From Halomonas sp. Y3 (GTDB lineage Bacteria; Pseudomonadota; Gammaproteobacteria; Pseudomonadales; Halomonadaceae): DNA of 64,000 bases. The translations under genes were made by a program, and so were the position numbers. Below the pieces are notes generated by a model. The model worked only from the letters and a program-made list of their open reading frames with translations. It searched no databases and was not told the origin of the DNA. Shown here one piece after another: positions 17,967 to 26,269 of the stretch. Numbering within the stretch: position 1 is the stretch's first letter; each line of letters opens with the position of its first letter. The stretch lies in the NCBI RefSeq assembly GCF_024137965.1, contig NZ_CP099975.1:1736001-1800000 (forward strand), read 5' to 3'.

Positions 17967-19292
17967 TCAGGCGTTAACCACCTCGGCCCAGAGGTCATAC
18001 TCGTCGGCGTTGGTCACCCGCGCCCGCACCACCTGGCCTGGGCTGAGCTCAAGGTCGGTCTCGAGGAACACCATGCCGTCGATCTCCGGAGCGTCGGCGT
18101 GGCTGCGGCCGATGGGGCCTTCGTCGGTGATCTCGTCGACCAGCACCTCGATCTCCCGGCCGATCTTGGCCTGGAGGCGGGCGGCGGAGATCTGCTGCTG
18201 GTGGGCCATGAAGCGCTCCCAGCGCTCCTGCTTGATGTCGTCCGGCACCGGCTCGAGATCCATGTCGTTGGCCGGGGCGCCGTCCACCGGGGAGTACTGG
18301 AAGCAGCCGACGCGGTCGAGCTGGGCCTCGGTGAGCCAGTCGAGCAGGTACTGGAAGTCCTCCTCGGTCTCGCCGGGGAAGCCGACGATAAAGGTGGAGC
18401 GGATGGTGAGCTCCGGGCAGATCTCCCGCCAGCGCTTGATGCGCTCAAGCGTCCTGTCCTCGAAGGCGGGGCGCTTCATCGCCTTGAGCACCCTGGGGCT
18501 CGCGTGCTGGAAGGGGATGTCCAGGTAGGGCAAGAGCTTGCCCTCGGCCATCAGCGGGATCAGCTCGTCCACGTGGGGGTAGGGGTAGACGTAGTGCAGC
18601 CGCACCCAGATTCCGAGCTCGGCGAGCGCCTCGCACAGCTCGGTCATGCGGGTCTTGACCGGGCGGCCGTTCCAGAAGCCGGTGCGGTACTTGAGGTCGA
18701 CCCCGTAGGCGCTGGTGTCCTGGGAGATCACCAGCAGCTCCTTGACGCCGGCGCGCTTCAGGCCCTCGGCCTCGCTCAGCACCTCGCCCACCGGGCGGCT
18801 GACCAGCTTGCCGCGCATTGAGGGGATGATGCAGAAGCTGCAGCTGTGGTTGCAGCCCTCGGAGATCTTCAGGTAGGCGTAGTGGCGCGGGGTGAGCTTG
18901 ACGCCCTGGGGCGGCACCAGGTCGATGCGCGGGTCGTGGTCCCGGCGGGGCGGCACCACCTCGTGGACGGCGCCCACCACCTGCTCATACTGCTGGGGGC
19001 CGGTCACCGCCAGCACGCTGGGGTGCACGTCGCGGATGGCGCCTTCTTCGACACCCATGCAGCCGGTGACGATCACCCGGCCGTTCTCGGCGATCGCCTC
19101 GCCGATGGCATCGAGGGATTCCGCCTTGGCGCTGTCGATAAAGCCGCAGGTGTTGACCACCACCACGTCGGCGTCGTCATAGCTCGGGGTGATCTCGTAG
19201 CCCTCGGTGCGCAGCTGGGTGAGGATCCGTTCGGAATCCACCAGCGCCTTGGGGCAGCCGAGCGAGACGAAACCGACCTTGGGTGTGGACAT
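17967..19292 (-). CDS. rimO: Ribosomal protein S12 methylthiotransferase RimO
   Basis: 441 residues, family length. RimO is a radical-SAM enzyme that adds a methylthio group to the conserved aspartate of S12. The N-terminal UPF0004 domain has three cluster cysteines ([20 protein letters not shown]), the radical SAM CxxxCxxC is GCNHSCSFC, and a TRAM domain closes the protein. The SKAL-type N-terminus ([13 protein letters not shown]) separates it from MiaB. It is the first gene of a minus-strand pair with the SEC-C gene and is divergent from the toxin-antitoxin pair. Confidence 0.96.
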   Translation of the reverse strand: MSTPKVGFVSLGCPKALVDSERILTQLRTEGYEITPSYDDADVVVVNTCGFIDSAKAESLDAIGEAIAENGRVIVTGCMGVEEGAIRDVHPSVLAVTGPQQYEQVVGAVHEVVPPRRDHDPRIDLVPPQGVKLTPRHYAYLKISEGCNHSCSFCIIPSMRGKLVSRPVGEVLSEAEGLKRAGVKELLVISQDTSAYGVDLKYRTGFWNGRPVKTRMTELCEALAELGIWVRLHYVYPYPHVDELIPLMAEGKLLPYLDIPFQHASPRVLKAMKRPAFEDRTLERIKRWREICPELTIRSTFIVGFPGETEEDFQYLLDWLTEAQLDRVGCFQYSPVDGAPANDMDLEPVPDDIKQERWERFMAHQQQISAARLQAKIGREIEVLVDEITDEGPIGRSHADAPEIDGMVFLETDLELSPGQVVRARVTNADEYDLWAEVVNA

Positions 19293-19512
19293 GCAGAAGA
19301 CCTTTGCTTGGAAACGCGGGAAGCGCGGATTTTACCGTGTCGGGGGGCGTGGGGCCACAGGAGGGGCCTGTCCTGGCATGGGCTGCCATGGCGAATGGAG
19401 GGCGCTGTTGTGCGGTGTGGGGTGTGATATGGCGCCAGAGGCGCTTGCTTGTCCGATTTGCTATGCTGGGCGCAATGCTCTTGGGGTGGCAAGCACTGGG
19501 AGGTAAGTGACT

Positions 19513-19752
19513 ATGCAGCTTGAAGAACTCATTGCCAAGGTGAGCCGTCTGCCGGAGTTTCGCCAGCAGGAGGTGATGGACTTCGTTACCTTCCTGGAGC
19601 AGCGCTATGGCCAGGCTGATCCCGGAGAGGCGGAACAGCTCGATTGGTCTGAACAGCAGTTCCATGCCATGAGCATCGAGCAGGCCATGCGTGATACCGA
19701 GGCCGAGCCCGATCTTTACTCGGAGGATGATCTGAAGGAAAGATGGCAATGA
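19513..19752 (+). CDS. DUF2281-type antitoxin
   Basis: 79 residues. The N-terminal half, ELIAKVSRLPEFRQQEVMDFVTFLEQRY, resembles DUF2281/VapB-like small proteins that pair with PemK/MazF or PIN toxins (core diagnostic part LPEFRQQEVMDFVTFLE). The C-terminal half is acidic and probably unstructured, the usual toxin-neutralising tail. ATG 19513 is nine bases after GGGAGG; GTG 19507 is too close to it. The stop overlaps the start of the toxin gene (ATGGCAATGA), so the two are coupled. Confidence 0.72.
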   Translation: MQLEELIAKVSRLPEFRQQEVMDFVTFLEQRYGQADPGEAEQLDWSEQQFHAMSIEQAMRDTEAEPDLYSEDDLKERWQ

Positions 19753-20102
19753 AGCGTGCCGGTCAGATTGCGCTCATGCCATTTCCGTATACGAACCTCC
19801 AGAACGCCAAGAAGCGCCCAGTGTTATTGCTTCGGCGCCTCGACAACGATCAGGATGACTGGCTCGTCTGCATGGTGTCTTCTCGCCTGCACCAGGCGGA
19901 GTCAGGGCTTGACTGGGTAGTGGGTCCGGAGGACAACGAGTTCTCGGAGTCTGGCCTCAAGGTGGCCAGCGTTTTCAGGCTGTCCCGACTGGCGGTCCTG
20001 GATGGGGCGCTGCTGCTTGGTCAACTGGGCTCTGTTACAGATTCTCGCCTCCAGTTTCTCAGACAGCGCTTGGCGACATGGTTGCTGAGCGAGTCCCAAT
20101 GA
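19743..20102 (+). CDS. PemK/MazF-like toxin
   Basis: 119 residues. GQIALMPFPYTN and KKRPVLLLRRLD correspond to the first two strands of the PemK/MazF fold (normally G.I..V.FPF.D....K.RPVLVL), followed by VCMVSSRL, the strand that carries the conserved Ser/Thr. Family members are mRNA endonucleases inhibited by the cognate antitoxin. Overlap by ten bases with the upstream antitoxin gene is the standard arrangement. Activity and target motif cannot be predicted. Confidence 0.72.
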   Translation: MAMKRAGQIALMPFPYTNLQNAKKRPVLLLRRLDNDQDDWLVCMVSSRLHQAESGLDWVVGPEDNEFSESGLKVASVFRLSRLAVLDGALLLGQLGSVTDSRLQFLRQRLATWLLSESQ

Positions 20103-20126
20103 CCCTCTCAAATGGTAATTGACCCC

Positions 20127-20537
20127 ATGGCCACCATCGAACACAGCGCGATCCTCAAGGCACCGCCGGAGCGGGTCTTCGCCCTGCTGGAGCGGGTCGA
20201 GGACTTTGCCGACTACTCCGACCTGATCCACGCCATCGAACCGCTGGGGGAGGACCGCTACCGCTGGCACGTGCGGGCGGTGGGCCGCGATTGGCACTTC
20301 GACGTGGCGGTGACCGAGTCGCGTGCACCGGAGGTGCTCTCCTGGGAGTCGCTGGACGGCGTGGAGAACCAGGGCTGCTACCGGCTCACCCCGGTGAAGG
20401 AGGGCACCGAGGTGGCGCTGACCCTCACCTATGTGCTGCGCAACAAGCTGGTGGAGAAGGCGGTGAACAAGGCGGCGAGGCCTCTGGTGGGGCGCGTCAG
20501 CCGCCAGATCCTCGAGCGGGTGGAGGAGAGGCTATAG
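20127..20537 (+). CDS. SRPBCC/START-like ligand-binding protein
   Basis: 136 residues. HSAILKAPPERVFALLERVEDFADYSDLIHAIEPL begins the helix-grip fold of polyketide cyclase/RatA-like proteins (diagnostic part APPERVFALLERVEDFADYS), and it ends with the long C-terminal helix (VGRVSRQILERVEERL). Substrates for this fold are diverse hydrophobic ligands. ATG 20127 gives the MATIEHSAI start common to relatives; ATG 20112 is possible, and neither has a clear ribosome site. It sits 24 bases after the toxin gene but is probably independent functionally. Confidence 0.7.
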   Translation: MATIEHSAILKAPPERVFALLERVEDFADYSDLIHAIEPLGEDRYRWHVRAVGRDWHFDVAVTESRAPEVLSWESLDGVENQGCYRLTPVKEGTEVALTLTYVLRNKLVEKAVNKAARPLVGRVSRQILERVEERL

Positions 20538-20659
20538 CTTTCTCTATAGCGTTTCCTGCCCTGATGCAGAAATTCTATTAGGTTGCTATCTACTTTTTCC
20601 GCTGCGGTAGTCCTATCATGACCTTGACGAGGCCGCCGGCCTCTTCCGAGGAATCTGCC

Positions 20660-20800
20660 ATGATCAAGGGGCTTATGTGGTGCTTCGCCATCCTGGGCGT
20701 GCAGCTTGGCCTTTTGCGTTACATCGATCTTCGCGTCGCCGCCATGCCGCGGCTGCAGGATTGTCCCGAGGAGCCCGAGCAGGAGCGCCTGTCGGGGTAA
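20660..20800 (+). CDS. Small single-span membrane protein
   Basis: 46 residues beginning MIKGLMWCFAILGVQLGLL, a single membrane segment, followed by a charged tail ending in Glu/Pro-rich residues. CGAGGA lies 7 bases before the ATG. I do not recognise a family. It precedes a REP cluster and faces the convergent Tus-like gene. Confidence 0.5.
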   Translation: MIKGLMWCFAILGVQLGLLRYIDLRVAAMPRLQDCPEEPEQERLSG

Positions 20801-20810
20801 TGGCGTTGTT

Positions 20811-20965
20811 ATCGCGCAGGATCTGCGCTCCTACAGCCATCACGGGGGTAGGAGCGCGATTTATCGGCGATATGGCGGCCTGATCGCTGATCGTCGAGTC
20901 GTCGAAACGGCAGGATCTGCGCTCCTACAGCGATCATGGCTGTAGGAGCCCGATTTATCGGCGAT
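20811..20965. repeat. Cluster of four REP half-elements (two opposed pairs)
   Basis: Two pairs: GCAGGATCTGCGCTCCTAC type at 20811-20834 and 20911-20928, each followed by the opposed GTAGGAGC(G/C)CGATTTATCGG type at 20848-20871 and 20942-20965. They are the same sequences as around the RAYT gene at 3.1-3.6 kb. They lie between the convergent small membrane protein and Tus-like genes, where they could act as transcript-end stabilisers. Confidence 0.85.
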
Positions 20966-20978
20966 ATGGCGGTATTCC

Positions 20979-21857
20979 CTACCGGTACCGATAGACCCGC
21001 AGGCTGGGCAGGAAGGGGTCGTCTTCTAGTTTCTCGTCGCGGCGGCGGGCGCGGGTGCGCTGCTCGGGCGGGGCGAGCGGCGGCAGGTTGTGATCCGGCA
21101 GGCGGCCGTCGGTGCTGGGCACGAAGAGCGGCAGGGCGACGTTCATGGCCCGGCGGGTGCGGCCGTCGTCGAGGGGCTCCCGATAGAAGAGGTTGGCGCG
21201 CATCAGCGGGGCCTGGCGCTGCACCTGAGCCAGGGGCTCGCCGCTCGGGATGCCGGCCAGCTTGCGCAGCTGGATGCGGACATGGGCGGCGTCCACGTCG
21301 AGCTTCATCAACTTCTGCTCGGCCTCCTGCACCGTCAGGCGCTTGATGGAGCGCCCGCTCGCGTACCAGGCCAGGCGCACCCGGGCTACCGGGGCCTCGG
21401 CCACCGGAATCGCTCGCCAGCACTGCTTGAGATGCACCCGGGCCAGGCCCTTGCCGCGCAGGTGGTCGTGGAGCGCCGGATGGCGGAAGGGCAGCAGCGC
21501 CTTGGCTTCGGGAATCAGCGAGGGCTCCTGCTCCTTGATGCGGGCGAGCAGGGCGGCGAGCTCCGCCTTGGCGGCGTTGGCTTGGGCCACGGCCTCCATC
21601 ACCTCCGCGCCGGCGGCCACCAGCCCGATATAAGCGCGGGTGGCGCGGCCGTCCTGGCCATCCTGATACCACACGTCCAGCAGGGCATGGCGCAGCCAGT
21701 CGGCGGCGCGTTTGGGCGCCACCGGCTCCGGCTCGCCGAAGATCCAGCAGGCGCCGGGGCGCGCTTCATGGGCTGCAGCCAGCGTTTCGCCGGCCTCGAT
21801 CAGGGCGTCGAAGGCGGCCTCCAGCTCGGCCAGCAGGCGGTATTCGGGGCGGCTCAC
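20979..21857 (-). CDS. tus: DNA replication terminus site-binding protein (Tus-like)
   Basis: 292 residues. Resemblance to E. coli Tus is low but extends over several blocks in the right order: RLAWYASGRSIKRLTVQEAEQKL against the segment of Tus around [22 protein letters not shown] (only the pattern W.....I K.L...E....L is kept), ANLFYREPLDDGRTRRA against the RVWYKGDQKQVQHA region, and the C-terminal LPSLRVYRYR against IPRLHLYVAD. Tus blocks the replicative helicase at Ter sites. The start is GTG 21857, seven bases after yacG, so it is the last gene of the coaE-yacG operon. Assignment is moderately sure; DNA-binding residues were not checked individually. Confidence 0.7.
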   Translation of the reverse strand: MSRPEYRLLAELEAAFDALIEAGETLAAAHEARPGACWIFGEPEPVAPKRAADWLRHALLDVWYQDGQDGRATRAYIGLVAAGAEVMEAVAQANAAKAELAALLARIKEQEPSLIPEAKALLPFRHPALHDHLRGKGLARVHLKQCWRAIPVAEAPVARVRLAWYASGRSIKRLTVQEAEQKLMKLDVDAAHVRIQLRKLAGIPSGEPLAQVQRQAPLMRANLFYREPLDDGRTRRAMNVALPLFVPSTDGRLPDHNLPPLAPPEQRTRARRRDEKLEDDPFLPSLRVYRYR

Positions 21858-21864
21858 CGGTGGC

Positions 21865-22095
21865 TCACTCCGGCTCCTGCAATCCGCGCTCGGCGCGCAG
21901 GATCATCTCGTCGATCTCGGTCTCATCCATGGCGGGCTCACCGGCGATGCGGTGGCTGCCGTCCGCCCAGGCGCCGAGGTCCAGCAGGCGGCAGCGCTCG
22001 CTGCAGAAGGGGCGGTAGGCGTTCTTCTCGCTCCACACGACCTTCTTGCGGCACTGGGGGCAGGCGACTTCCAGGGGACCTTGGGTGTGGCTCAT
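21865..22095 (-). CDS. yacG: DNA gyrase inhibitor YacG
   Basis: 76 residues. Small zinc protein that binds GyrB and inhibits gyrase. The four zinc cysteines are in VACPQCRKKV and FCSERCRLLDLGAW, exactly the family pattern, followed by an acidic tail. Its ATG overlaps the coaE stop by four bases (ATGA), the usual coaE-yacG coupling. Confidence 0.95.
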   Translation of the reverse strand: MSHTQGPLEVACPQCRKKVVWSEKNAYRPFCSERCRLLDLGAWADGSHRIAGEPAMDETEIDEMILRAERGLQEPE

Positions 22096-22733
22096 GACTC
22101 TCCTCGTGGGTTCGCGGCCGACAAGGCGGCCAGCTCTCGATAGCGTCGATCCAGCTCGGCGACCCGACGGCGCATCGCCTCTTGGCTGCCGCTATTGTCC
22201 AGCACATCGTCGGCCCTGGCCAGCCGCTCGGCCCTTGGCATCTGGGCGGTGACGATGGCTCGGGCCTGGGCCTCGTCGACGTCGTCCCGGGCGGCGGTGC
22301 GTTCGATCTGCAGCGTCTCGGGCACGTCGATCACCAGGCAGCGGTCGGCCATCTCGCTCTGGCCGGACTCGAAGAGCAGCGGCGAGACCAGCAGCACATA
22401 GGGAGCCCCCGAGGCCTGAAGCCGCGCCAGGTGCTCGGTGAGGCGGGCGCGGATGCGCGGGTGGGTGACGGACTCCAGCCAGCGCCGCTCTGCCGGGTCG
22501 GCGAAGACGATCTTGCGCAGCGCCCGACGGTTGAGGGTGCCGTCTTCGTTGAGGACCCCGGGCCCTGCGTCACGGGCGTAGCGGGCGGCGATCTCGGCAA
22601 GCGCCGGCTCGCCGGGTTCGACCACCTCCCGGGCCACGTCGTCGGCGTCTACCCAGGGCGCGCCCAGGGCCTCGAAGGCCCGGGCCACGGTGGATTTCCC
22701 CGAAGCGATGCCGCCTGTCATGCCGATGATCAC
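22092..22733 (-). CDS. coaE: Dephospho-CoA kinase
   Basis: 213 residues. Last step of coenzyme A synthesis. Walker A is TGGIASGKSTV at the N-terminus; DADDVARE and THPRIRARL are the family's substrate and lid motifs. It belongs to the conserved pilD-coaE-yacG block, but here a pilin gene is interposed between pilD and coaE. The ATG is 56 bases after the pilin stop. Confidence 0.96.
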   Translation of the reverse strand: MIIGMTGGIASGKSTVARAFEALGAPWVDADDVAREVVEPGEPALAEIAARYARDAGPGVLNEDGTLNRRALRKIVFADPAERRWLESVTHPRIRARLTEHLARLQASGAPYVLLVSPLLFESGQSEMADRCLVIDVPETLQIERTAARDDVDEAQARAIVTAQMPRAERLARADDVLDNSGSQEAMRRRVAELDRRYRELAALSAANPRGES

Positions 22734-22789
22734 GGATTACCTCGCTTGAGCGCTGTGGTTTGCCAATGGAGTGGGCTGGTATGCATTTG

Positions 22790-23632
22790 CTACTGTTTTA
22801 TCCATTCGCCGTTTTCCAGGATGTAGGTGCCGGCGCCGCCCTCACCATAAGCGCTTTCAAAGCTGCTCATTTCGTTAAAGACATTGCCCTCTAGAGCAAC
22901 GCCGCTCCCAATGGTGACCTGGTTGAGGTTGGGGTTATTACTGAAAGCGCCCCAGTCTAGCCTTTTAAGGGAATCGGGCAGGCTGACCTGCTGTATATTG
23001 TTGTTCTGGAAGGCGCGAGCATGAATTTGCGTTACCTGGCTGTCGCTTGCAAAAACCACTTCCTCTAACCCGGCGTTGGCGAAGGTGTCTTGACCAATTT
23101 CAGTCAAGTCATCTTCTCCAAAGGTGGCGGGGATAGTCACCTTGCCGGGTCCCGAATAGCTGCCATTCAGTCCGCCGTGCCCTCCATAAGTGAGGCCATC
23201 GGCCCCTGACACGGTGTGATACTGCCCGAGCGCCAGGCAGCCCGGCAGTGATGTTGCGAAATCATGCTGGCAGATCCAGCCGCCCAGATCGTCGCGTTCC
23301 AGCGTCAACTGGCCGAGAGGACGCTTAGCGGTGATGGTGATGGGGGTGGCTTCAAGGTCTACCTCGAGACTGTCACCGTCCGCGCCGGCCGGTGCAAAGG
23401 GGGCGATGCCCAGAACATGAGCCTCCACCGGGGTACGCAGGGCCGTGGCGTCGGCCAGTGCGGCGGTCGCCTGGGTCCGGATCTGGTAGCGCTGATAGGC
23501 CGGCACCGCAATAGCGGAAATAATGCCGATAATCGCCACCACGATCAGCAGTTCGATCAGCGTAAAGCCGCCCGCCCCCTTGCCGCCGCGGGGCGCCCTG
23601 TTGCGGCCGGGCAGCGCCATCCTGGCTTGCAT
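22790..23632 (-). CDS. Type IV pilin-like protein with BspA-type leucine-rich-repeat tail
   Basis: 280 residues. A long basic leader ends in GG just before [16 protein letters not shown], the class III prepilin cleavage site and hydrophobic stalk. Residues about 40-145 form a pilin body with two cysteines (ICQHDF, LPGCLAL). From about 165 the protein changes to LRR_5-like repeats (LTEIGQDTFANAGLEEVVF, ARAFQNNNIQQVSLPDSL, GAFSNNPNLNQVTIG) and ends AGTYILENGEWIKQ, as LRR surface proteins do. ATG 23632 has GAGAGGA eight bases upstream. It is placed between pilD and coaE. It could be a minor pilin or adhesin; it is probably processed by PilD. Confidence 0.85.
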   Translation of the reverse strand: MQARMALPGRNRAPRGGKGAGGFTLIELLIVVAIIGIISAIAVPAYQRYQIRTQATAALADATALRTPVEAHVLGIAPFAPAGADGDSLEVDLEATPITITAKRPLGQLTLERDDLGGWICQHDFATSLPGCLALGQYHTVSGADGLTYGGHGGLNGSYSGPGKVTIPATFGEDDLTEIGQDTFANAGLEEVVFASDSQVTQIHARAFQNNNIQQVSLPDSLKRLDWGAFSNNPNLNQVTIGSGVALEGNVFNEMSSFESAYGEGGAGTYILENGEWIKQ

Positions 23633-23687
23633 CGTGCCGTCCTCTCTCGGTAACTGTTTCTTTATTGTTAGCTATTGTAAAGATTTA

Positions 23688-23703
23688 GGCAACTAAAGTT
23701 GCC
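23688..23703. terminator. Small hairpin between pilD and the LRR pilin gene
   Basis: GGCAAC-TAAA-GTTGCC, a six-pair stem with a four-base loop, followed on the minus strand by TAAATCTTTA. It is a weak intrinsic terminator or processing hairpin after pilD. Confidence 0.4.
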
Positions 23704-23747
23704 CGAGCTTGGATTCGCCACCCGTGCGTTGACGCGGCGCGAGGTGG

Positions 23748-24599
23748 CTAGAGCAGGAAAAACTGCCCGTAGGCGGCCATCAGCGGTTCGCCGCCTAGCA
23801 GCGCGACCCAGCCGGCAAGGGCCAGCCAGGGGCCGAAGGGCAGGGGGGCGCCGCGCAGCCGCGGCACGGCCAGCTGGATCAGAAGGCCGACGATGGCGCC
23901 GATCCCCGCCGAGAGAATCAGCACCAGGGGGAGGGCCTGCCAGCCCAGCCAGGCACCCAGCGCCGCCATCAGCTTGAAGTCGCCGTAGCCCATGCCCTCC
24001 TTGCCGGTGATCAGCTTGAAGGCCCAGTAGAAGCTCCATAGCACCAGGTAGCCCGCCATGGCGCCCATCACGGCACTGGGCAGCAGCAGAGGCTGGAACA
24101 GCAGCTGGTAGAGAAGCCCCGCCCAGAGCAGCGGCAGGGTGACGATATCCGGCAGCAGCTGGGTGCGCAGGTCGATCACCGCCAGGGCCAGCAGCGCAAG
24201 GCAGGCGCCCAGCACGAAGAGACCCTGCCAGCTCGGCCCGAAGAGCGCCACCACGGCAAGGGTCAGCGCCGCGCCGGCCAGCTCTACCAAGGGGTACTGG
24301 GGGCTGATGCGGGCGTTGCAGCTGGCGCAGCGTCCGCGGCGCTTGAGCCAGCCCACAACCGGGAGGTTATCGTGCCAGGCGATGGGGGTCTCGCAGCTCG
24401 GGCACAGGGAGCGGGGCGTGGCCAGGTTGAATGTCGGTTGCGACTCACCCGGAAGCTCCAGCGCCTCCCGGGCCTCGGCCCGCCAGCCGAGCATCAGCAT
24501 TACCGGCAGGCGCACGATCACCACGTTGAGAAAGCTGCCCAGGCAGAGGCCCAGGCAGGCGGCCAGCGGCCAGAGCAGGGGAGGGGCTAGGTCAAGCAA
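23748..24599 (-). CDS. pilD: Type 4 prepilin peptidase/N-methyltransferase
   Basis: 283 residues in the inner membrane. It cleaves the leader and methylates the new N-terminal Phe of pilins. GSFLNVVIVRLP, the paired CxxC motifs (CPSC, CASC), and the catalytic aspartates in IDLRTQLLPD and GMGYGDFKLM are present. The best start is TTG 24599, seven bases after AAGGA; longer frames run into the IS66 element and would add IS-encoded residues. The IS has landed 20 bases upstream of this start, so transcription from pilB-pilC is likely interrupted. Confidence 0.93.
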   Translation of the reverse strand: MLDLAPPLLWPLAACLGLCLGSFLNVVIVRLPVMLMLGWRAEAREALELPGESQPTFNLATPRSLCPSCETPIAWHDNLPVVGWLKRRGRCASCNARISPQYPLVELAGAALTLAVVALFGPSWQGLFVLGACLALLALAVIDLRTQLLPDIVTLPLLWAGLLYQLLFQPLLLPSAVMGAMAGYLVLWSFYWAFKLITGKEGMGYGDFKLMAALGAWLGWQALPLVLILSAGIGAIVGLLIQLAVPRLRGAPLPFGPWLALAGWVALLGGEPLMAAYGQFFLL

Positions 24600-24606
24600 G
24601 AGGGAG

Positions 24607-24611
24607 TCCTT
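24607..24611 (-). promoter_or_regulatory. Ribosome binding site of pilD
   Basis: AAGGA on the minus strand, seven bases before TTG 24599. It lies just inside the pilD side of the IS66 target duplication, so the insertion kept the ribosome site intact and defines the native start. Confidence 0.7.
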
Positions 24612-24618
24612 GTAGGTA

Positions 24619-26180
24619 AAAAAACTGTAACTGTTTAGCTCACGCCGCCTGATCCGTGGCTGTAGGCTGCATGAAGGATGGCACATCACCCGCAAACAGT
24701 TGCTCCAGTGCGGTATGCGCCGCCACCCCTTGCTTGACGGCGGTCGAGAGGAAGCTGCGCATCCGGCAGAAGATCTCCGCCCCCTCCCAGGAGCGGAAGC
24801 AGCCCGAGATTTTCTGCTGGACCTTGGTCATTCGCAGATCGCGTTCCCCCTGGTTGTTGGTGAAGGGAGCGGCAGGGTCGTCGAGGAAGCGCAACACGTC
24901 GTCCTCGTACGCCTGGAGGCGTTCCAGGAGGTTGCGCGACTTGGTGCGCTTGGCCCGGCCTCGCGTTCCAGGTGGCGGTTTCACCGGCGGGGGGCACTCG
25001 GCGTCCCCTTTCGCCAGGCAATCTCGATAGCGCTGCCGCCAGGCTCGGGTCTCATCGGCCGAGAGGCAGCCGTCGGCCACCTCCACGGCGCGATGCATCT
25101 CCAACAACAGGTCATGCAAGGCCTTGGCCCATGCCTGGCCATCGTTCTCCCAGGCCGCTGTCAGCTCCCGAAGGTGGTGCGCATTACAGAGCGCGTGCCG
25201 GCAATCCGGATAGCGGTAGTAGGGCTTCCAGTGATCATGCACCAGCACGCCACGCACGAAGGGCAATACGCCGATGGCGTCCATCGCTTCCTGGCCGCGC
25301 TTGGGGTGCGGGGCCAACCAGGTCAGGGCCTCGTTGGAGGCGCTGTGTAGCCAGTAGCGTTTGCCACCGACCTGCATTCCGGTTTCATCGGCATGGACGG
25401 TGGCTGCTTCACGTAGCGCCGGGATCACCCACTCGGCGAACGCCTCGGCCCGCTGGTAGGCCTCCTGGTTGAAGGCGAACAGGGTGCCGGTGCTCAGCGA
25501 CAGGCCGCACTGCGAGGTGAGCAACTCGCGGATACGCGCATAGGGCAACAGCTGATACTGGGAGAGATAGACGACATGCGCCTTGAGGCGAGGGCCATAC
25601 TGGATGGGGCGAGTCACGCCCTCGGGGAATGGCGCCACGTAGCGTTGCCCCTGATCATCTTCGAGGACCTCAGCCTGATATTCGGTGACCACGGCCTGGA
25701 TTACGATGTCCTGCACTTGGCGCGTTTCGACGCCGACCGGGCGGTAAGAACGCCCCTTGGGGAGTTGCCGACGATCGACACGGAGCTTGACCACCTCGTC
25801 GGGGTCCGTCACCGGCGCCAACGTCTTACCCTCATGCCCTGGCTGTCCGCCGGGGCGCCGCTCGCCTTTGGCGCGCGAGCGGCGCTGGCGATTGGGATCC
25901 TGGGACGGTGGCTTGCTGCTGTTGCGGCTACTGGTGGCCAGGCGATCGGCCATGAGCTTGACCAGCAACATCAGCACATCGATGGCCGCACGCAGCGACG
26001 GAGAGACCGTCTGGTCTTCCTTGAGCTGCTGTCGGACCCGCTCCAGAGCCTCGTCGACGTTGATATCGCTGATGGTCATGTCACCGCATAGATATGCCGA
26101 AGGATTAGGCACACTATGCCAGAAAAATCAGGTGGTTGGCGACAGGCTATCCGCAACCACCTGAATAGTTACAAAAAACT
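24619..26180. mobile_element. IS66-family insertion sequence (tnpC-only type) with 8-bp target duplication
   Basis: The element runs 24627-26172 (1546 bp). Ends are imperfect inverted repeats, GTAACTGTTTAG on the left and GTAACTATTCAG (minus strand) on the right. It is flanked by an exact 8-bp duplication AAAAAACT at 24619-24626 and 26173-26180, the length expected for IS66. Only a TnpC-type transposase is encoded, as in the ISBst12-like subgroup. The perfect duplication argues for a recent, single-step insertion. Confidence 0.93.
24640..26079 (-). CDS. IS66-family transposase (TnpC)
   Basis: 479 residues. [13 protein letters not shown] and [17 protein letters not shown] are the N-terminal IS66 marks with the zinc/DNA-binding region reduced; DDE residues lie in [23 protein letters not shown] with CNAHHLREL, and [12 protein letters not shown]. 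The ORF is complete with no frameshift, so it is probably active. ATG 26079 is used; a GTG at 26112 would add 11 residues. No accessory tnpA or tnpB is present in the element. Confidence 0.94.
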   Translation of the reverse strand: MTISDINVDEALERVRQQLKEDQTVSPSLRAAIDVLMLLVKLMADRLATSSRNSSKPPSQDPNRQRRSRAKGERRPGGQPGHEGKTLAPVTDPDEVVKLRVDRRQLPKGRSYRPVGVETRQVQDIVIQAVVTEYQAEVLEDDQGQRYVAPFPEGVTRPIQYGPRLKAHVVYLSQYQLLPYARIRELLTSQCGLSLSTGTLFAFNQEAYQRAEAFAEWVIPALREAATVHADETGMQVGGKRYWLHSASNEALTWLAPHPKRGQEAMDAIGVLPFVRGVLVHDHWKPYYRYPDCRHALCNAHHLRELTAAWENDGQAWAKALHDLLLEMHRAVEVADGCLSADETRAWRQRYRDCLAKGDAECPPPVKPPPGTRGRAKRTKSRNLLERLQAYEDDVLRFLDDPAAPFTNNQGERDLRMTKVQQKISGCFRSWEGAEIFCRMRSFLSTAVKQGVAAHTALEQLFAGDVPSFMQPTATDQAA

Positions 26181-26197
26181 ATCGCTATCGTCGAACC

Positions 26198-26263
26198 GGC
26201 AGAATCTGCGCTCCTACCTCATGGTACCTGTGCCTTGGCTGCAGGAGCCCGATTTATCGGCGA
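26198..26263. repeat. REP pair between pilC and the IS66 element
   Basis: An opposed pair of the same REP types as near the RAYT gene: GCAGAATCTGCGCTCCTAC at 26198-26217 and GCAGGAGCCCGATTTATCGG at 26241-26263. It occupies the space between the pilC stop and the IS66 right end. Confidence 0.8.
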
Positions 26264-26269
26264 CTGTCC

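Noticed and set aside
23688-23703. Sigma54 promoter for the LRR pilin gene
   Set aside because: GG and GC elements are 11 rather than 10 bases apart; the sequence reads better as a small hairpin.
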